Shown: positions 1 through 10,100, numbered from the stretch's first letter. The stretch: DNA of 18,105 bases from Rhodocollybia butyracea (GCA_015501585.1 JADNRY010001051.1:1-18105); one strand, 5' to 3'. Notes: generated from the letters alone by a model not told the origin. Numbers and translations are program-made.

Positions 1-29
1 GCTTGTTGAATTGGATTCAATCAAGAGTT

Positions 30-172
30 TAATTAACGTTCTCAGTCTCATGTTCAAGCAGCCACAGACGAAGGTAGAGGATTTGACAAACTCTGCACAA
101 GCTACAAACGATCTTGTTGTTAATCACCCTTTGCACGAACAATTGCCAATATCACACCGTGGATCCGGTATG
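30..172 (-). pseudogene. 3' tail remnant of a second F-box-type gene
   Basis: This segment resembles the 3' end and downstream flank of the F-box pseudogene at 1711-3263. Shared blocks include GTAGAGGATT, a TCTGCACAA segment, and GAACAA next to the stop codon. On the minus strand the last codons read A-I-V-R-A-K-G-D-stop, in register with V-V-V-L-G-T-D-D-F-stop of the other gene. Similarity fades near 172, which is where repeat copy A begins, so the body of this gene is missing. The match is short and diverged. I infer a truncated duplicate, but a shared downstream repeat is an alternative. Confidence 0.42.
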
Positions 173-1245
173 GGCAGCGACAGCGCGCATCGAACGTACC
201 TCAATCCAATACATTGAATGACGGGTTGATCTCGAGCCACAAGTCCTTTTACGTGGGCTAGAAAGAAACAAAAAAACGCGGGCGAGAAAGAACCAAAAAC
301 AAGAACGAGAGTCCACGACGTCGGGAAACAGACACAGAAAAACTCACAGGAACAACTACCCTCCATCGATCATTTGCTCCCAGCCTCGCTCAGAATAACT
401 TGGGGCCCTGGTCTTGCATGTTCGGGTGCTGCGAAAGATTCACAGCCGTAAGCAAGTGGAACGAGACATAAATAGAGAGATAAATATATAGAAAGGTTCG
501 TTACGGACGGATTTTGGAGGCGGGATCACGCTTTTTTAGTACGAGGAGGGGAAACAGCCGTCGGTGAAGCCATGCTACCCAGAGCCAGGAAGCATTTATT
601 GTGATGGTGATAGGACAGCACAGGGACCAGGAGAAAGGAGAGGGTGTATCCTGACCAGAAGGCAGACCACCTGGTATCTGGTGGATGGTATAGCGAGCGG
701 TCGTTGCTTGGGCAGGGGAATAGTACGAGCGCAAGGACCACTAGGGGGCATGCGCATCGGAGGAGTTTCAGCCTTAGACGACCGAGTCGACAGGTGGCAC
801 ACCACGAGTCAAAAGGGTCGATGTAGTAAAGGTAGAAAAGGGTGTATCATATCGATAGAGGCATGGCATACGAAACTGCCACTGATACTGGTCGCTGGTA
901 GGCCTAAAACAGTCCCCTCTGAGGGATTGCGGCTTAAGCGAGAAACTAACGAGGTTTCTTGTTTAAACAACGCCAACCTCTTAAGGGCTTGGTTACCAGG
1001 CTAGGTCGCTGGTCTAATGCCAGCTTCAGGTGGCTGTTCTGGGCTGCGACACGAGTTACCTTCACCGGCGCCACCTCCTTTTGATGACTTTCATGGCACC
1101 CTTCAAATCGCATATGATGCGACATATATAATCTGCTGGTTCCAGGTGACGGAGGCGTCGAGTGCTGCCGCTGCTACCGGGAGCAGCTAGGATTATTATA
1201 AGGATATGGTACGCAATGCTCTGCTCGAGTTTCATGCATAAAGGA
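173..1245. repeat. Direct repeat copy A (about 1 kb, anonymous)
   Basis: This copy aligns along its length with 4090-5042 in the same orientation. Strong anchors are the block around ATAACTTGGGGCCCTGGTCT (394-421 here, 4299-4330 there), the GGTATCTGGTGGATGGTATA block, the CCAGGTGACGGAGGCGTCGA block, GATTATTATA, and the terminal CTCTGCTCGAGTTTCAT. Many indels between the copies are not multiples of three, so the frames inside (for example 564-1004) are probably not protein-coding. No clear terminal inverted repeat or TG..CA terminus was found. It may be a decayed transposable element or a segmental duplication; its identity is unknown. Copy A holds extra sequence at about 846-1008 that copy B lacks. 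Confidence 0.72.
890..1013. repeat. Segment bounded by a 10-bp direct repeat inside repeat A
   Basis: The decamer GGTCGCTGGT occurs exactly at 890-899 and 1004-1013. It brackets 104 bp that have no counterpart in repeat copy B. The interior begins AGGCCT and ends AGGCTA and contains two CTTAAG-type palindromes, but no convincing terminal inverted repeat. A target-site duplication around a small non-autonomous insertion is possible. However, B also lacks about 45 bp to the left of the first decamer, so a deletion in B explains part of the difference. Confidence 0.35.
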
Positions 1246-1610
1246 AGCTCGAGTATTCGTAGCCATTGCTGAAGAAACCATATATGAGATGATGTACTTG
1301 AACGTCTCTCTCATCCCTCCGTCCTGCCATACTGATCTGGGCACGGACGGGCTCCGAGGCATTTCTTAATATACGTACCCACAACAAGCCGAGATGTTGA
1401 CTGTTCTTGTGGTGAGGTTTTAGTTCACTGTTTACACACACCCAAGAACCCACCCTGCGTCTGCGTTCCCTCAACGTCCTACGCGAGCTTCACCCAGGCG
1501 GACATCTCTGAGTGACCTCTATGACATACAATGGTGGAAGAGTGCACAAGCGTCCGCACCTGAGCAGTGGTTTTTCACCTCCTACGCCAGGAGAGCGTCC
1601 AGCCTCTGAT
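1246..1610. other. Intergenic stretch with no recognisable feature
   Basis: This lies between the end of repeat A and the downstream flank of the F-box pseudogene. The open frames here are short and resemble no family I know, and the similarity to copy B's flank ends within about 50 bases of 1245. I see nothing supportable in it. Confidence 0.5.
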
Positions 1611-1710
1611 ATCTTATCTCCATGTTCCGATTGTAATCCTGACTTTCAATGCGAAACACCAAGGAAGTAGACAGTAGAGGATTACAAATTCTGCACAACA
1701 TACAAGCTTG

Positions 1711-3263
1711 TCAAAAATCATCCGTTCCAAGAACAACCACCCTCATTCCAGCTTTATCCAGGTAATCGAGAGGGCTATACACTGCTTGATCCACTGCTCG
1801 TGCATTGAATTGTAACGTTGCGACTCTCAAACAACTGAGTCCAATGTCTGATGCATATTGCGTATCCGGTAACCACCGCGAGGATACCATATCGATAAAC
1901 GCAGAATCATCGAATTCCAAGCCATCAAATGTTAGTTGGAGGTCACGGAGTCTGGAGACGAGAGCAGAGCCGGAAGGGTTCAGCTCGGTCCAGAGGAACC
2001 CATGTAGACTGCGAATGAATTGGGATGTAATAGGCTCGTTGGGTCATCGCCAACAGGTGTATCATCGATGTAGAGATTAATGAGTGATGGCATGAGCTTG
2101 AGAGCGGCGATGAGATCAATGTCGCTGACTGAAACATTCCTGATCTCAAACACGGTCAACTTACAAGAAGATCGGTGTAAAAATGCTCTCAAAGCAACTT
2201 TGGGCCAAGGTCCTTCGTAAGGATACTCGTTATGCGTCATGATAACCAAACAAGAAAGAGACGGGAACGTGAAAGAAGAAAATGCGACATCGGCCAGTGA
2301 GTCATCCCAATTAAGAAGAAGTTCAAGCTTCAGTGTTGAAACACTGGTACATAGTCGAGGAGGTACATAAGGAGATACAGGGAGTGAATCTTGATCTCTG
2401 CGCTCTCCAAGGACTAGTTCCTTGGGACTGGATGCATGCTCCAACACATTGCCAATCTGGCCATCTATAGAATCCACAGTCAAAGATGATATTTTATTCC
2501 ACTGCAATGGCGTGTCGCCGAGCGAGGCTAGAGAAAGGGAACGAAGCCTATTGGCCTGTTTAAAGAGCTCTAGCTCCTTATCTGTGTCATTGGTTATCCA
2601 GAGCTTAAGGTTTGTGAGAGCGTGACAGTTCCGAATGCTATCAAATCGGGGCTTTGGGATATATGACATAGACTCTCGACCGTTTATTTCAAACGAACAC
2701 CAAGAGTAGTTGCAAACGAGATCAAACGCCAGCAGCTGGTGTGGAATCACACTATCCTGGTCATCCGGAGAACCAGTGACATTAAGTTCGACAGTGAGGG
2801 GTGTGACCAGAGCGATGAAGGTGTAATTTTACAGTGTCGAGAAAATCACTCAACAGTGATTGGACATTTGGTAGCCTTGAGTTTTCAGTTGAGAGTTCGA
2901 GGGAGATTCTAGACCAAATAGCCGATGACGAAAGTGCGACTGACCGCCAACGTGTGCACACAGAAGATATGGACATGGCAGGCAGGTGTCTGAATGGATG
3001 CTGGATTTTGGTCGAAGGGAGGAATTCAAAGTTCTTGCTCCACGGAAATTCCTGTATCAGGTTCATGTTACCGGAGTCGTAATCTTCGAGGTCCATGTCA
3101 ACAGCTTTCAGCATCTCTGCAACTTCTTTCGCATCGACAGCATCTGGCCCACATTCCGACCGAAAACGTTATGAAAGGCCCACAGTGTTGATGTTTGTTC
3201 GAGGAGTGAAGCTGTGGCGACATCGGAAGCAGGTAGCTTCGTCTGCGGAGTTCCTTTTGCCAT
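1711..3263 (-). pseudogene. F-box/LRR-type protein, multiply disrupted
   Basis: F-box proteins act as substrate adaptors of SCF ubiquitin ligases. The F-box core is visible at about 2990-2885 as L-P-A-M-S-I-S-S-V-C-T-R-W-R-S-V-A-L, followed by A-I-W-S-R-I, the usual pattern of basidiomycete F-box proteins. It is followed by LHRSGHTP, matching the LxRSGxxPL block common just after the F-box in these proteins, and then by a leucine-rich C-terminal region. Reading frame is lost near 2795, where two bases appear missing between HTP and LTVELNVTGS. It is lost again near 2045, where one base appears missing after VGDD and before NEPITSQF. The last frame then runs to a stop at 1711. Upstream of the Met at 3114 the same frame has a TAA at 3171-3169. 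A CFRCRHSF-type segment at about 3230-3205 and an ATG at 3263 lie in separate frames. Family assignment is firm; exact ends are not. Assembly error could account for some lesions. Confidence 0.75.
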
Positions 3264-4089
3264 AGGCAATGAGTGAGTGATACACAGACGAGAGGCAAAA
3301 AAATAAATTAAAAAATAAGGTCACGAGGTATATCTAATCAGGTGAGAATCGCGTGACCCCTTATGTCGCGACTCGCACGTACTTAACTAGTGGGTAGACA
3401 GTTTTCCTTTGCTATGATACTTATCCAAGGACTTATCCTATACCAATCATACAGCCCTTTGGTGTCACTGTAATCTCCTCTGACCTGAGGAATAGACGGT
3501 CTGCCTATCTGTGCCTTTCTGCGGTTACAAGCTCGAGAGATGCAGCGTTACTCTAGATTTCTACATCTCTCATCACTCTGCTGCACAGGCTGCCTGTACT
3601 ACTAGAAATTTATTCTGTAACATATCCTAAAGAGAAAAAGTCCTATTCTGCCTAGCCAAGTGCAAGTATACTTCATCCCATTGAGATATCAATCATCAAA
3701 AGTTTTGAAGGACCACTGCTGAAGCGCGTAAAATGTAAAATATAACATGTCGTTCCCCAGCCCCGCTATCATGCCCCAGTCCAAATCCGCATCCACATGA
3801 CACATCCTCAGATCCCAGTTCACAATCTACATGAACCAGGTTCATGCTGCATAACGCACACGCTTGATGCATCTTACAGTTTATATCAGATTCTATAGTC
3901 GCATGATCAACCCGATTATCCACAACCCCCAAAAAGTCAGTCTGTGAGCCGCGGGTGGACAAGTCGACGGGGATCGCAAGTGCGGGTGCACGATCGTGGA
4001 CCTGCAGAAAGGTCATAGATAGCCCAATGAAGACAGGGTATCGTGGACTAACCCCCCAGCAAGGACAAGCAACCACAACCGCAACCACT
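3264..4089. other. Intergenic region upstream of the F-box pseudogene
   Basis: I recognise no conserved gene in this stretch. A minus-strand frame of 130 codons (3696-4088) contains a Cys/His-containing segment but no motif I can assign, and it runs up to the edge of repeat B. The promoter of the F-box gene would lie just above 3263, but no specific element stands out. Confidence 0.45.
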
Positions 4090-5042
4090 GGCAGCGTCGA
4101 TGTGTCTCAATTCAGCACATCGAATGACCGGGGTGATCTTACCCCACAAGCAGGCCTCACAAGTCCTTCTACGCAGGCTATAAAGAACCAAAAAACAACA
4201 GCAACGGGAGTCAACGACGACGGTTCGGGAAACAGACACAAAAAAAAAAACTCACTGGCAACTGCCTTCCATCGATCATCCTCTCCAGCGTGGCTCGGAA
4301 TAACTTGGGGCCCTGGTCTTGCATGTTCCGTGCTAGGAAATGTTACAGCCGCAAGCGTAAGAAGAGAGATAAACATAGGAAGCTTCGTTAGAATCGTTAC
4401 GGACGCTTTTTGAAGGCGGGGATCACGCTTTTTCAGTACATCAGTACAACGAGGGGAAACAGCAGTCCGTGAAGCCATACCGGGACGACTCAGAGCCAGG
4501 AAGCACTTGGCTTTCTTGTAATGGTGATAAGACAGCACAAGGTCCAGGAGAAAAGAAGAGCGTCACGGTATATCCTGACCAAGAGGGAGACCACCCTGGT
4601 ATCTGGTGGATGGTATAGCTCGGAGCGGTCGTTACTTGTGGCAGGGAAATAGTACCAGCGTAAAGATCATTATGCGGCATGCGCATCGGAGAGCCTCAGC
4701 CTTATTAGACTACCGAGTTGATGGTGGCACACCACGAGTGAAAAGGGTCGATGTGGTAAAGGCGGAAGAGGGTGTGCCGGTCTAACGCTGGCTGCTCTGG
4801 GCTATGACGCGAGTAGTACCCTCACCGGCACCACCTCTCTTTGAAGACTTTTCAAGGCTTTCCATGACACCCTTCAAATCGCGTATGTATGCGACATATG
4901 CTTATGCGATAAATCTGCTGGTTCATGGTTCCAGGTGACGGAGGCGTCGAGTGCTGCTGCAGCTGCCTGGGAGTAACTAGGATTATTATATGGATATACG
5001 CGGCAACGAAGGCTCTGCTCGAGTTTCATTATGCATAAACCT
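4090..5042. repeat. Direct repeat copy B (about 1 kb, anonymous)
   Basis: This is the same orientation and order of blocks as copy A, starting near GGCAGCG (4090) and ending near the CTCTGCTCGAGTTTCAT block (5012-5030). It lacks the segment matching about 846-1008 of copy A. It carries several small insertions that A lacks, including about 10 bases between ATGCGACATATG and AATCTGCTGG. A minus-strand frame of 143 codons (4107-4538) is not kept open in copy A, which argues against coding. Confidence 0.72.
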
Positions 5043-5171
5043 AAAACTTGAGGGAGTTCGTGCAAAAACCTTTTTTGAAAACAACCACGTAGGGTAGCTC
5101 TACCACTGCTATACAACTGCCGCAAATTGCACCAGACAAAAAAAGAGAGACCCGTCTATGTATGGGGGGTT

Positions 5172-5227
5172 GGATACCGTTATATCTTTAGAGTCGAGTG
5201 CTTGGATTGAGACTCTATGAGGTATCC
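5172..5227. repeat. Nested inverted repeat
   Basis: Outer arms are GGATACC (5172-5178) and GGTATCC (5221-5227). Inner arms are AGAGTC (5190-5195) and GACTCT (5211-5216), with a 15-base centre. A second GGTATCC follows at 5231-5237. The arms are perfect but short, so a chance origin or a small structural element are both possible. Confidence 0.4.
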
Positions 5228-5455
5228 AGAGGTATCCAGGAGCTGACAGAGCTCAGAGCTCAGACTCTTGAAGAAAAGACGTTTGTAAGTAAAAAAAAAA
5301 GAAAAAGATTACCGTGGCCGAATCCGACCGATAGGGCAATATGACAAGAAAGATACTTACGATACTGCAGGTTACCAAAAAGGGGGGTAGCTATACATTT
5401 TGAACGTTGAAACGTTGACCGCCAGTTGCAGTGTGGATTTGCTGCGACGATAAAA

Positions 5456-5479
5456 TTAACTGTTGACTTAACTGTTGAC
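5456..5479. repeat. Perfect 12-bp tandem duplication
   Basis: TTAACTGTTGAC occurs twice back to back. No function can be assigned. Confidence 0.8.
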
Positions 5480-6077
5480 AGGGGGGAAAAGCGCAAGGTT
5501 CAAACGCAACAGTCAGTCACAGACCCGTGTATTGGAATTTTGCAGCTGCTGATGATAAGCGACGCACGAGACGCTGGTGGAGATGAAACGTGTAGGGCAA
5601 ATACGCTTTAATGCTGGAAATATTCTGGAGTACTCAACACGCTAATTGTGATTCTGCTGTAGATCTTTCTATGCCACCGAGAATGGGTTTCGGATTCTTG
5701 AGTTTTGACCCCCCGACGAGCACCTGCAGCTGTGCAGTCCATCGGCAAGACATACTTTACTACCATGGCAAAACTCTATCCCAACGTAGCGTGCGTGGCC
5801 CGCTGTTCAAGTAGCTCATCCTATGGCGCTGTCTCTACAACTCTCATTGGTCAAGTTGAGAGACTACAATGGGCACTCTCAAGGATGGTAACCCAAGATG
5901 GCAACCGTTTACGCATCTGAGACGGCCACATCGGACGAGTTATATATCGTGGTTTGGTACTTTTTTCGCGTGGTTTTGTACAACTTGGCTCCCCGGGGTG
6001 GCCTTGGACCTAAATAGTTTACCGTAGAGATTGTCACGCAGTTTTCAAGAGCTGCGTTGGCGCTGGTGCGCTGCCAC

Positions 6078-6185
6078 TGATTGCCTGGATTCTCATTTCG
6101 GTGTCTCATTTGACTTGAAGGAGGGCCAGATGGGATGTTAGTACATGTTAGTAGCGATTTCTGGCGTACAGTTCTTGCCAAAGTC
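6078..6185. repeat. Short diverged repeat R2, copy 1
   Basis: This aligns with 11738-11850 in the same orientation. The best block is CATGTTAGTAGCGATTTCTG and the following CGTACAGTTCTTG, against GATGTTGGTAGTAATTTTTG and GTGCAGCTCTTG. Nearly all differences in that block are transitions. GGGCCAG and GATTCTCAT are also shared. It lies about 350-450 nt upstream of the DUF2828 start, and the partner lies upstream of cassette 2. It may mark the left edge of the cassette duplication, or be a dispersed repeat. Confidence 0.5.
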
Positions 6186-6525
6186 ATTGACGTCTTGACA
6201 TTAGCTTACGTTCAGTGTGCTTTGAACGTTTGAACCTGTGTATGCAAAGATACTCTGAGTCGATATTGAGCGATTCAGATATTGCTGGCAAGTGTCAAAG
6301 CGACTCGATATAGTAAGTTTTCCCGTGATCGTAATTTTCCCCGTGATTTGATTTCTGGCACCGCTGCCGCAACTCCGGTTGTTGACTCAATCAATGTCGC
6401 GTGTGACTCTCCTTTGACGCAGAATGAGACTCCTCCGGTGGAGTACAAATGGAGCCAGTTTCACTCCTCGTTCGTCCATTCGTCTCGTACGAATTACCAT
6501 CTCCAGCACTATTCAAAACTGCAGA

Positions 6526-8962
6526 ATGGCTTCCACCGTCCCGTATGCGCACTTGACGTCTCAGCGCTACACGGTTCCTCACATTCCCGAGCTATACGAC
6601 CCCAACTTTCTCGATGTTCTCCTTCCGCCTTCCCAAGTTTCTATCAAAAAGGCCGACGAGCAAGGTCCTACGAACCCGCTGATGGAGGCGCTCAAAGACT
6701 CTGCGAACCGGACACTGACTGCAAACGGCGCGCCGGCGTTGGAATCCACGCTTTCTGCGACGCTCGACGCATTTTCGGGCTTGACTGCATGGGCTGATGC
6801 GCAAGAGCTGGATATATTGCTCACAAAGTCGTGGTATGAGGATCCTGTGTTGACGCTGCGGCTGATATGGCAGCTGAGGAGTATTCACGATGGAAAGGCC
6901 GAAAAGGAGGGTTTTTACAGGTAAGTTGCATGGTTCATCTTTTCGAGCTGGTTAATAAGTTTTATTAGGGCTTTTGGATGGCTATATAAGAATCATCCTC
7001 GCACGGCCATCTCGAATCTCCATATGCTCGTCGACCCAGTCTGTCGCAACAGAAAGAAACCACAGTATCCTTTCGCTCACGGCTACTGGAAGGATCTGCT
7101 CAACATTCTTGCCCTTGCCACCACCGATGAACTCGACGCGATGAACGCTACTTTCCTCCATGCTCCGCGTATGCCATATACATATCCGTCTCGTGGAGAA
7201 AAAGGTAAAGGCAAAGACAAGACCGCTCACGCCCGCCACAACGCCAGTACCAAAACCCGTGCTAAAACTTCTCGTGCCCAACGCGGCGAGGAAAGACACG
7301 ACACCCTCCTCCGTCTCCTCGCCGTCCCCAAATACCGCGCCCTCTACATCGCCGTCACCCGCCTCTTCACAGACCAGCTAATCAACGACCTCAACCTCAT
7401 GCACGACATCTCCCAGCTCTCCCCCTCCCAAGACCGCATCCCCCTCCTCAAAAAGATCTCCCTCGCCGGCAAATGGGCTCCCTCCCCCGGCGCCTCCCAC
7501 GACCGCGTAACCAACATCGCCTCCGCCGTCGCCCTGCTCCTGCACCACAACCGCGCTTCCATCCCACAACCCTTCCCCTCCTCCGTCCCTCCCCACCCCG
7601 ACGCAATGACGCCAGACGCCCACACCACCCTCCGCAGCTACTTGGGCCGCTGGGTCCTCCGGCCTCTCCGCGCGCTCCTCCTGCTCCCCGAGCCCCTCAT
7701 GGCGGCGAACCGCTGGTCCGAAATCCGGTACACCCGCGTCTCCTCCCTCGCGATGAAACTGCACACCGAGGCGTTCTTCACGCACGACCCGGAGCGCTTC
7801 CAGGAATACCTCCTTGACGTGGAGAGCGGGAAGCAAACCATCAGCGGGCGACGCTCCTGCCGCACGAGATCGTAGGGAAAGTCATGGAATGTGATGTGGA
7901 TATACGGAGTGAGCGTGGGGTGGGAGGTACCCGAAGGTGCAGGAGCTGAAGAAGGAGAGGGCGGAGACGCAGGTACGGGTGCTGGAGGCGCAGTGGAACT
8001 CTCTTGTGGAACGCGTAAGGGAAGCCGGGAAGCTCGAGGGTTCCCTTGCGATCTGCGACGTATCTGGGTCTATGGGGTCGCTCTATACCTACCGCAACGC
8101 CCGCACCCTCAAAACCCAACCCCGGCACCCCTCCCCGATCCTCCCCGCAGTAGCGCTCTCCCTCCTCCTCGCGCGCATCGCGCAGCCCCCCTTCCACAAC
8201 GCCTTCATCACCTTCTCCGCCACCCCGCAGCTCATCTCCCTCGACCCTGCTCTCAGTCTCGCGCAGACGCTGCAGGACATGGTATCCACGGACTGGGGCA
8301 TGAACACGGATTTCGCAGCTGTGTTTCTCAAACTCCTGCTGCCGCTGGCGGTGCAGCATAGGGTGCGGAAGGAGGATATGGTTAAGCAGTTGTTCGTTTT
8401 TTTCGGATATGGGGTTCGATGATGCGCGGGGGAGTACGGGGCCGGTGACGCAGACGCAGACGCAACTGCAGGCGTCAGGGAAGGCGTTGGCAAAGGCGTC
8501 GAAAGAGGAAGGAGAGGAGGCGGAGGACCCCGCTGCGAGAGCGTGGAAGACGAACCACGACGAGATCGTCGATGCGTATGCGAGGGCGGGGTATGAGGTG
8601 CCCAGGATCGTGTATTGGGATCTGTCGGATGGGGATTCTGCGTATGGGACGAAGGAGGTCACGGCGGAGAGGGAGGGGGTCGCGATGATGAATGGGTTTT
8701 TCGCCGGGGATGTTGAAGGTGTTTATGGGCGAGGAGGAGGAACGTCAGGAAGGTGCAGATGGGGAAGGTCAGGACGGGGAAGGGGAAGGTCAGGAAGGTC
8801 AGGACGGGGCTGGGGAGAAAGGGGAAGGGGAGGACGGCGATTGGGAAAAGGTCGGTGAGAAGACGAAGAAGGAGCTTGAAGATGAAAAGTTTACGCCGCT
8901 GAATGTGATGAAAAGGGCTGTTATGTGGAGGAGCTTTGATGGGTTTGGTGGTTATTGATTGA
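6526..8962 (+). pseudogene. DUF2828 protein (TROVE-like plus vWA), cassette 1 copy, frameshifted
   Basis: DUF2828 proteins pair a TROVE-like N-terminal half with a von Willebrand A-like C-terminal half, reminiscent of Ro60; the function of this fungal family is not established. Exon 1 (6526-6920) and exon 2 join in frame to give EGFYRAFGWLYKNHPRTAIS. HGYWKDLLNIL follows at about residues 169-179. The vWA MIDAS DxSxS reads D-V-S-G-S (8057-8071), with M-N-T-D-F at 8300-8314 and the FSDMGFDDA block near 8401-8427. The family-type end F-D-G-L-V-V-I-D-stop is at 8962. Compared with cassette 2, frame is lost near 7845 (one C missing), near 7905-7928 (about 7 bases missing), at 8397-8403 (7 T for 6), at 8697-8701 (5 T for 4) and at 8944-8946 (one extra T). 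No in-frame stop exists between the shifts. A Glu/Gly/Gln/Asp-rich low-complexity insert is coded at about 8735-8845. The ATG at 6526 (MASTVPYAHL) is the first plausible start in the frame. Confidence 0.85.
6921..6968 (+). other. Spliceosomal intron in DUF2828 copy 1
   Basis: This is a 48-nt GTAAGT...TTAG intron in phase 2. Splicing restores the conserved run FYRAFGWLYKNHP across the junction, which supports both splice sites. Confidence 0.85.
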
Positions 8963-9009
8963 TGTATTTTTATTACTTTCGATGTATTACTAGAAAAACT
9001 CGTACACTA

Positions 9010-9091
9010 ACTTATTTTCATGTATATCATACACTTATCTAAAATTCACTGCTCGTTTTATGGACGATCCGAAGTAACCTTTAAATCGCTT
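9010..9091. repeat. Repeat R3, copy a
   Basis: An ACTTA-type run followed by AAAATTCACTGCTCG, GGACGATCCGAAG and a TTTAAATCGCTT end. It matches 9241-9328 and 14650-14722 in the same orientation. Confidence 0.6.
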
Positions 9092-9240
9092 AGTTGCACT
9101 ATTGAAGATTGCCTTGTTTTAAGAGATTGTCCAGTGCGTGATTAATCGAGTTTAATCATCGAGCAAGTGGGTAGCTCTTGCTAGCTTACCTTCTCTCTGT
9201 CTTGCCATCTGTCTTGCCAGTGTTGTCAAGCATTCTTTTC

Positions 9241-9328
9241 CTTACTTTCATGTTATCACTTACTTTAGAATCCACTTACTTTAAAATCTGCTACTCGTCC
9301 ATGGACAATGCGAAAGCACTTTCAAAGT
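9241..9328. repeat. Repeat R3, copy b
   Basis: Same block order as copies a and c: ACTTACTTT, AAAATCTGCTACTCG, GGACAATGCGAAAGCACTTTC. It shares AGCACTTTCAAA with copy c (14650-14722), so copy c resembles copy b there and copy a elsewhere. Confidence 0.6.
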
Positions 9329-9892
9329 AAAGCTAACTTTCTATTCTTCGTTTGCTCTCTCGAGAGAATCTGTGAATCTTCATAAGGCACCAACTTCATC
9401 CATTATTGGCAACAATAACTTGAGCGATGAGATACATTGACTGAGTCTATACTCGGAATCAAGTATCGAGTTCGACGGGGGATCTGCCTGTGATTTGGTC
9501 AGTCCCTACTCATCTCTGGGAGGTATCTCCGAGGTACTGAAGTAGTGGTGGTGGTTGGGAAGAAAGAGATCTCTATTGTCTCAGTATGAGTACGTAGTAT
9601 ATATACTGTAAAGATACTTAGATAATATGACGAGTTTCGTGCGTAGAAACGCATGAAGCTCGACAGCGAACGGACCCTGTAACACCAATGCCTTGAAGAG
9701 TGATACACCTCTGGGACTGTAATTGTTCACGGCATATCGCAAAGGTTTTACTGCAGGACTCGTCCTGACAGTTGGATTTTCACCAAGTTAAAGTTCTGGT
9801 TAGTAGGCTAACTGCTGAAAATCAAACATCTGCGATCCCTCTCGAGCAGCTGGGATACGTCTTGATCTGAATCTTGATAAACCATCGTCAGG

Positions 9893-9942
9893 ACGTTAGA
9901 GAGCAGTAGAGAGCTCGGCAAAGAGAGTCGTGAGGGCATGTA
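9893..9942. repeat. Short repeat R4, copy 1 (upstream of DUF4419 copy 1)
   Basis: It begins ACGTTAGAG and contains AGCTCGGCAAAG and CGTGAGGGCATGTA. It matches 10996-11032, which lies exactly where DUF4419 copy 1 loses homology to copy 2. Confidence 0.75.
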
Positions 9943-10100
9943 TAGCGTGATTAAATGGATTGGCATTTAATTTGATGATTCCGTGATGAATCCGAAGTCG
10001 AGAGCAGTGTAGAATGAAGCCATCTCTCTAATTCAAAGGTGTGTGGAAGCTGTTTGTCAGCTCAGTGCTCAGCTGAGCAATTGCCCTAGATCTTTATTAC

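Larger units (their letters stand above)
5043..6077. other. Gene-poor region upstream of cassette 1
   Basis: No recognised gene. It contains a nested inverted repeat (5172-5227), a perfect 12-bp tandem duplication (5456-5479) and small plus-strand frames around 5611-5920 that match no family I know. One of these, beginning near the ATG at 5765, has a run of serines and the string QVERLQWALSR but nothing diagnostic. Confidence 0.4.
8963..10100. other. Spacer between DUF2828 and DUF4419, cassette 1
   Basis: The first 400 nt contain DUF2828 3' flanking sequence shared with cassette 2 (GTATTACTAGAAAA and following) and two copies of repeat R3. The last 170 nt match the sequence upstream of the cassette 2 DUF4419. 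The middle (about 9340-9890) has no counterpart in the much shorter cassette 2 spacer and no recognisable gene. A perfect 7-bp hairpin, TGATTAA/TTAATCA, lies at 9139-9158. Confidence 0.6.

Noticed and set aside
564..1004. 146-codon plus-strand open frame in repeat A
   Set aside because: Not kept open in repeat B; indels between copies are not multiples of three and part of it lies in the segment absent from B.
3696..4088. 130-codon minus-strand frame with a Cys/His segment
   Set aside because: The cysteines do not fit a metal-binding spacing I know, and no homologous copy supports it.
4107..4538. 143-codon minus-strand open frame in repeat B
   Set aside because: The matching region of repeat A contains stops and shifts, so there is no sign of coding constraint.
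173..5042. Repeats A and B as the two LTRs of one retrotransposon
   Set aside because: No TG..CA ends, primer-binding site, gag or pol between them; the interior is an F-box pseudogene and the copies are quite diverged.
7378..7836. Long minus-strand open frame over DUF2828 copy 1
   Set aside because: It is antisense to the conserved DUF2828 coding sequence and arises from its GC-rich third positions; its composition is Gly/Val/Glu-rich with no motif.
7841..8662. 273-codon minus-strand open frame
   Set aside because: It is a shadow of the DUF2828 vWA half in a C/G-rich stretch and crosses several frameshift sites of the real gene.
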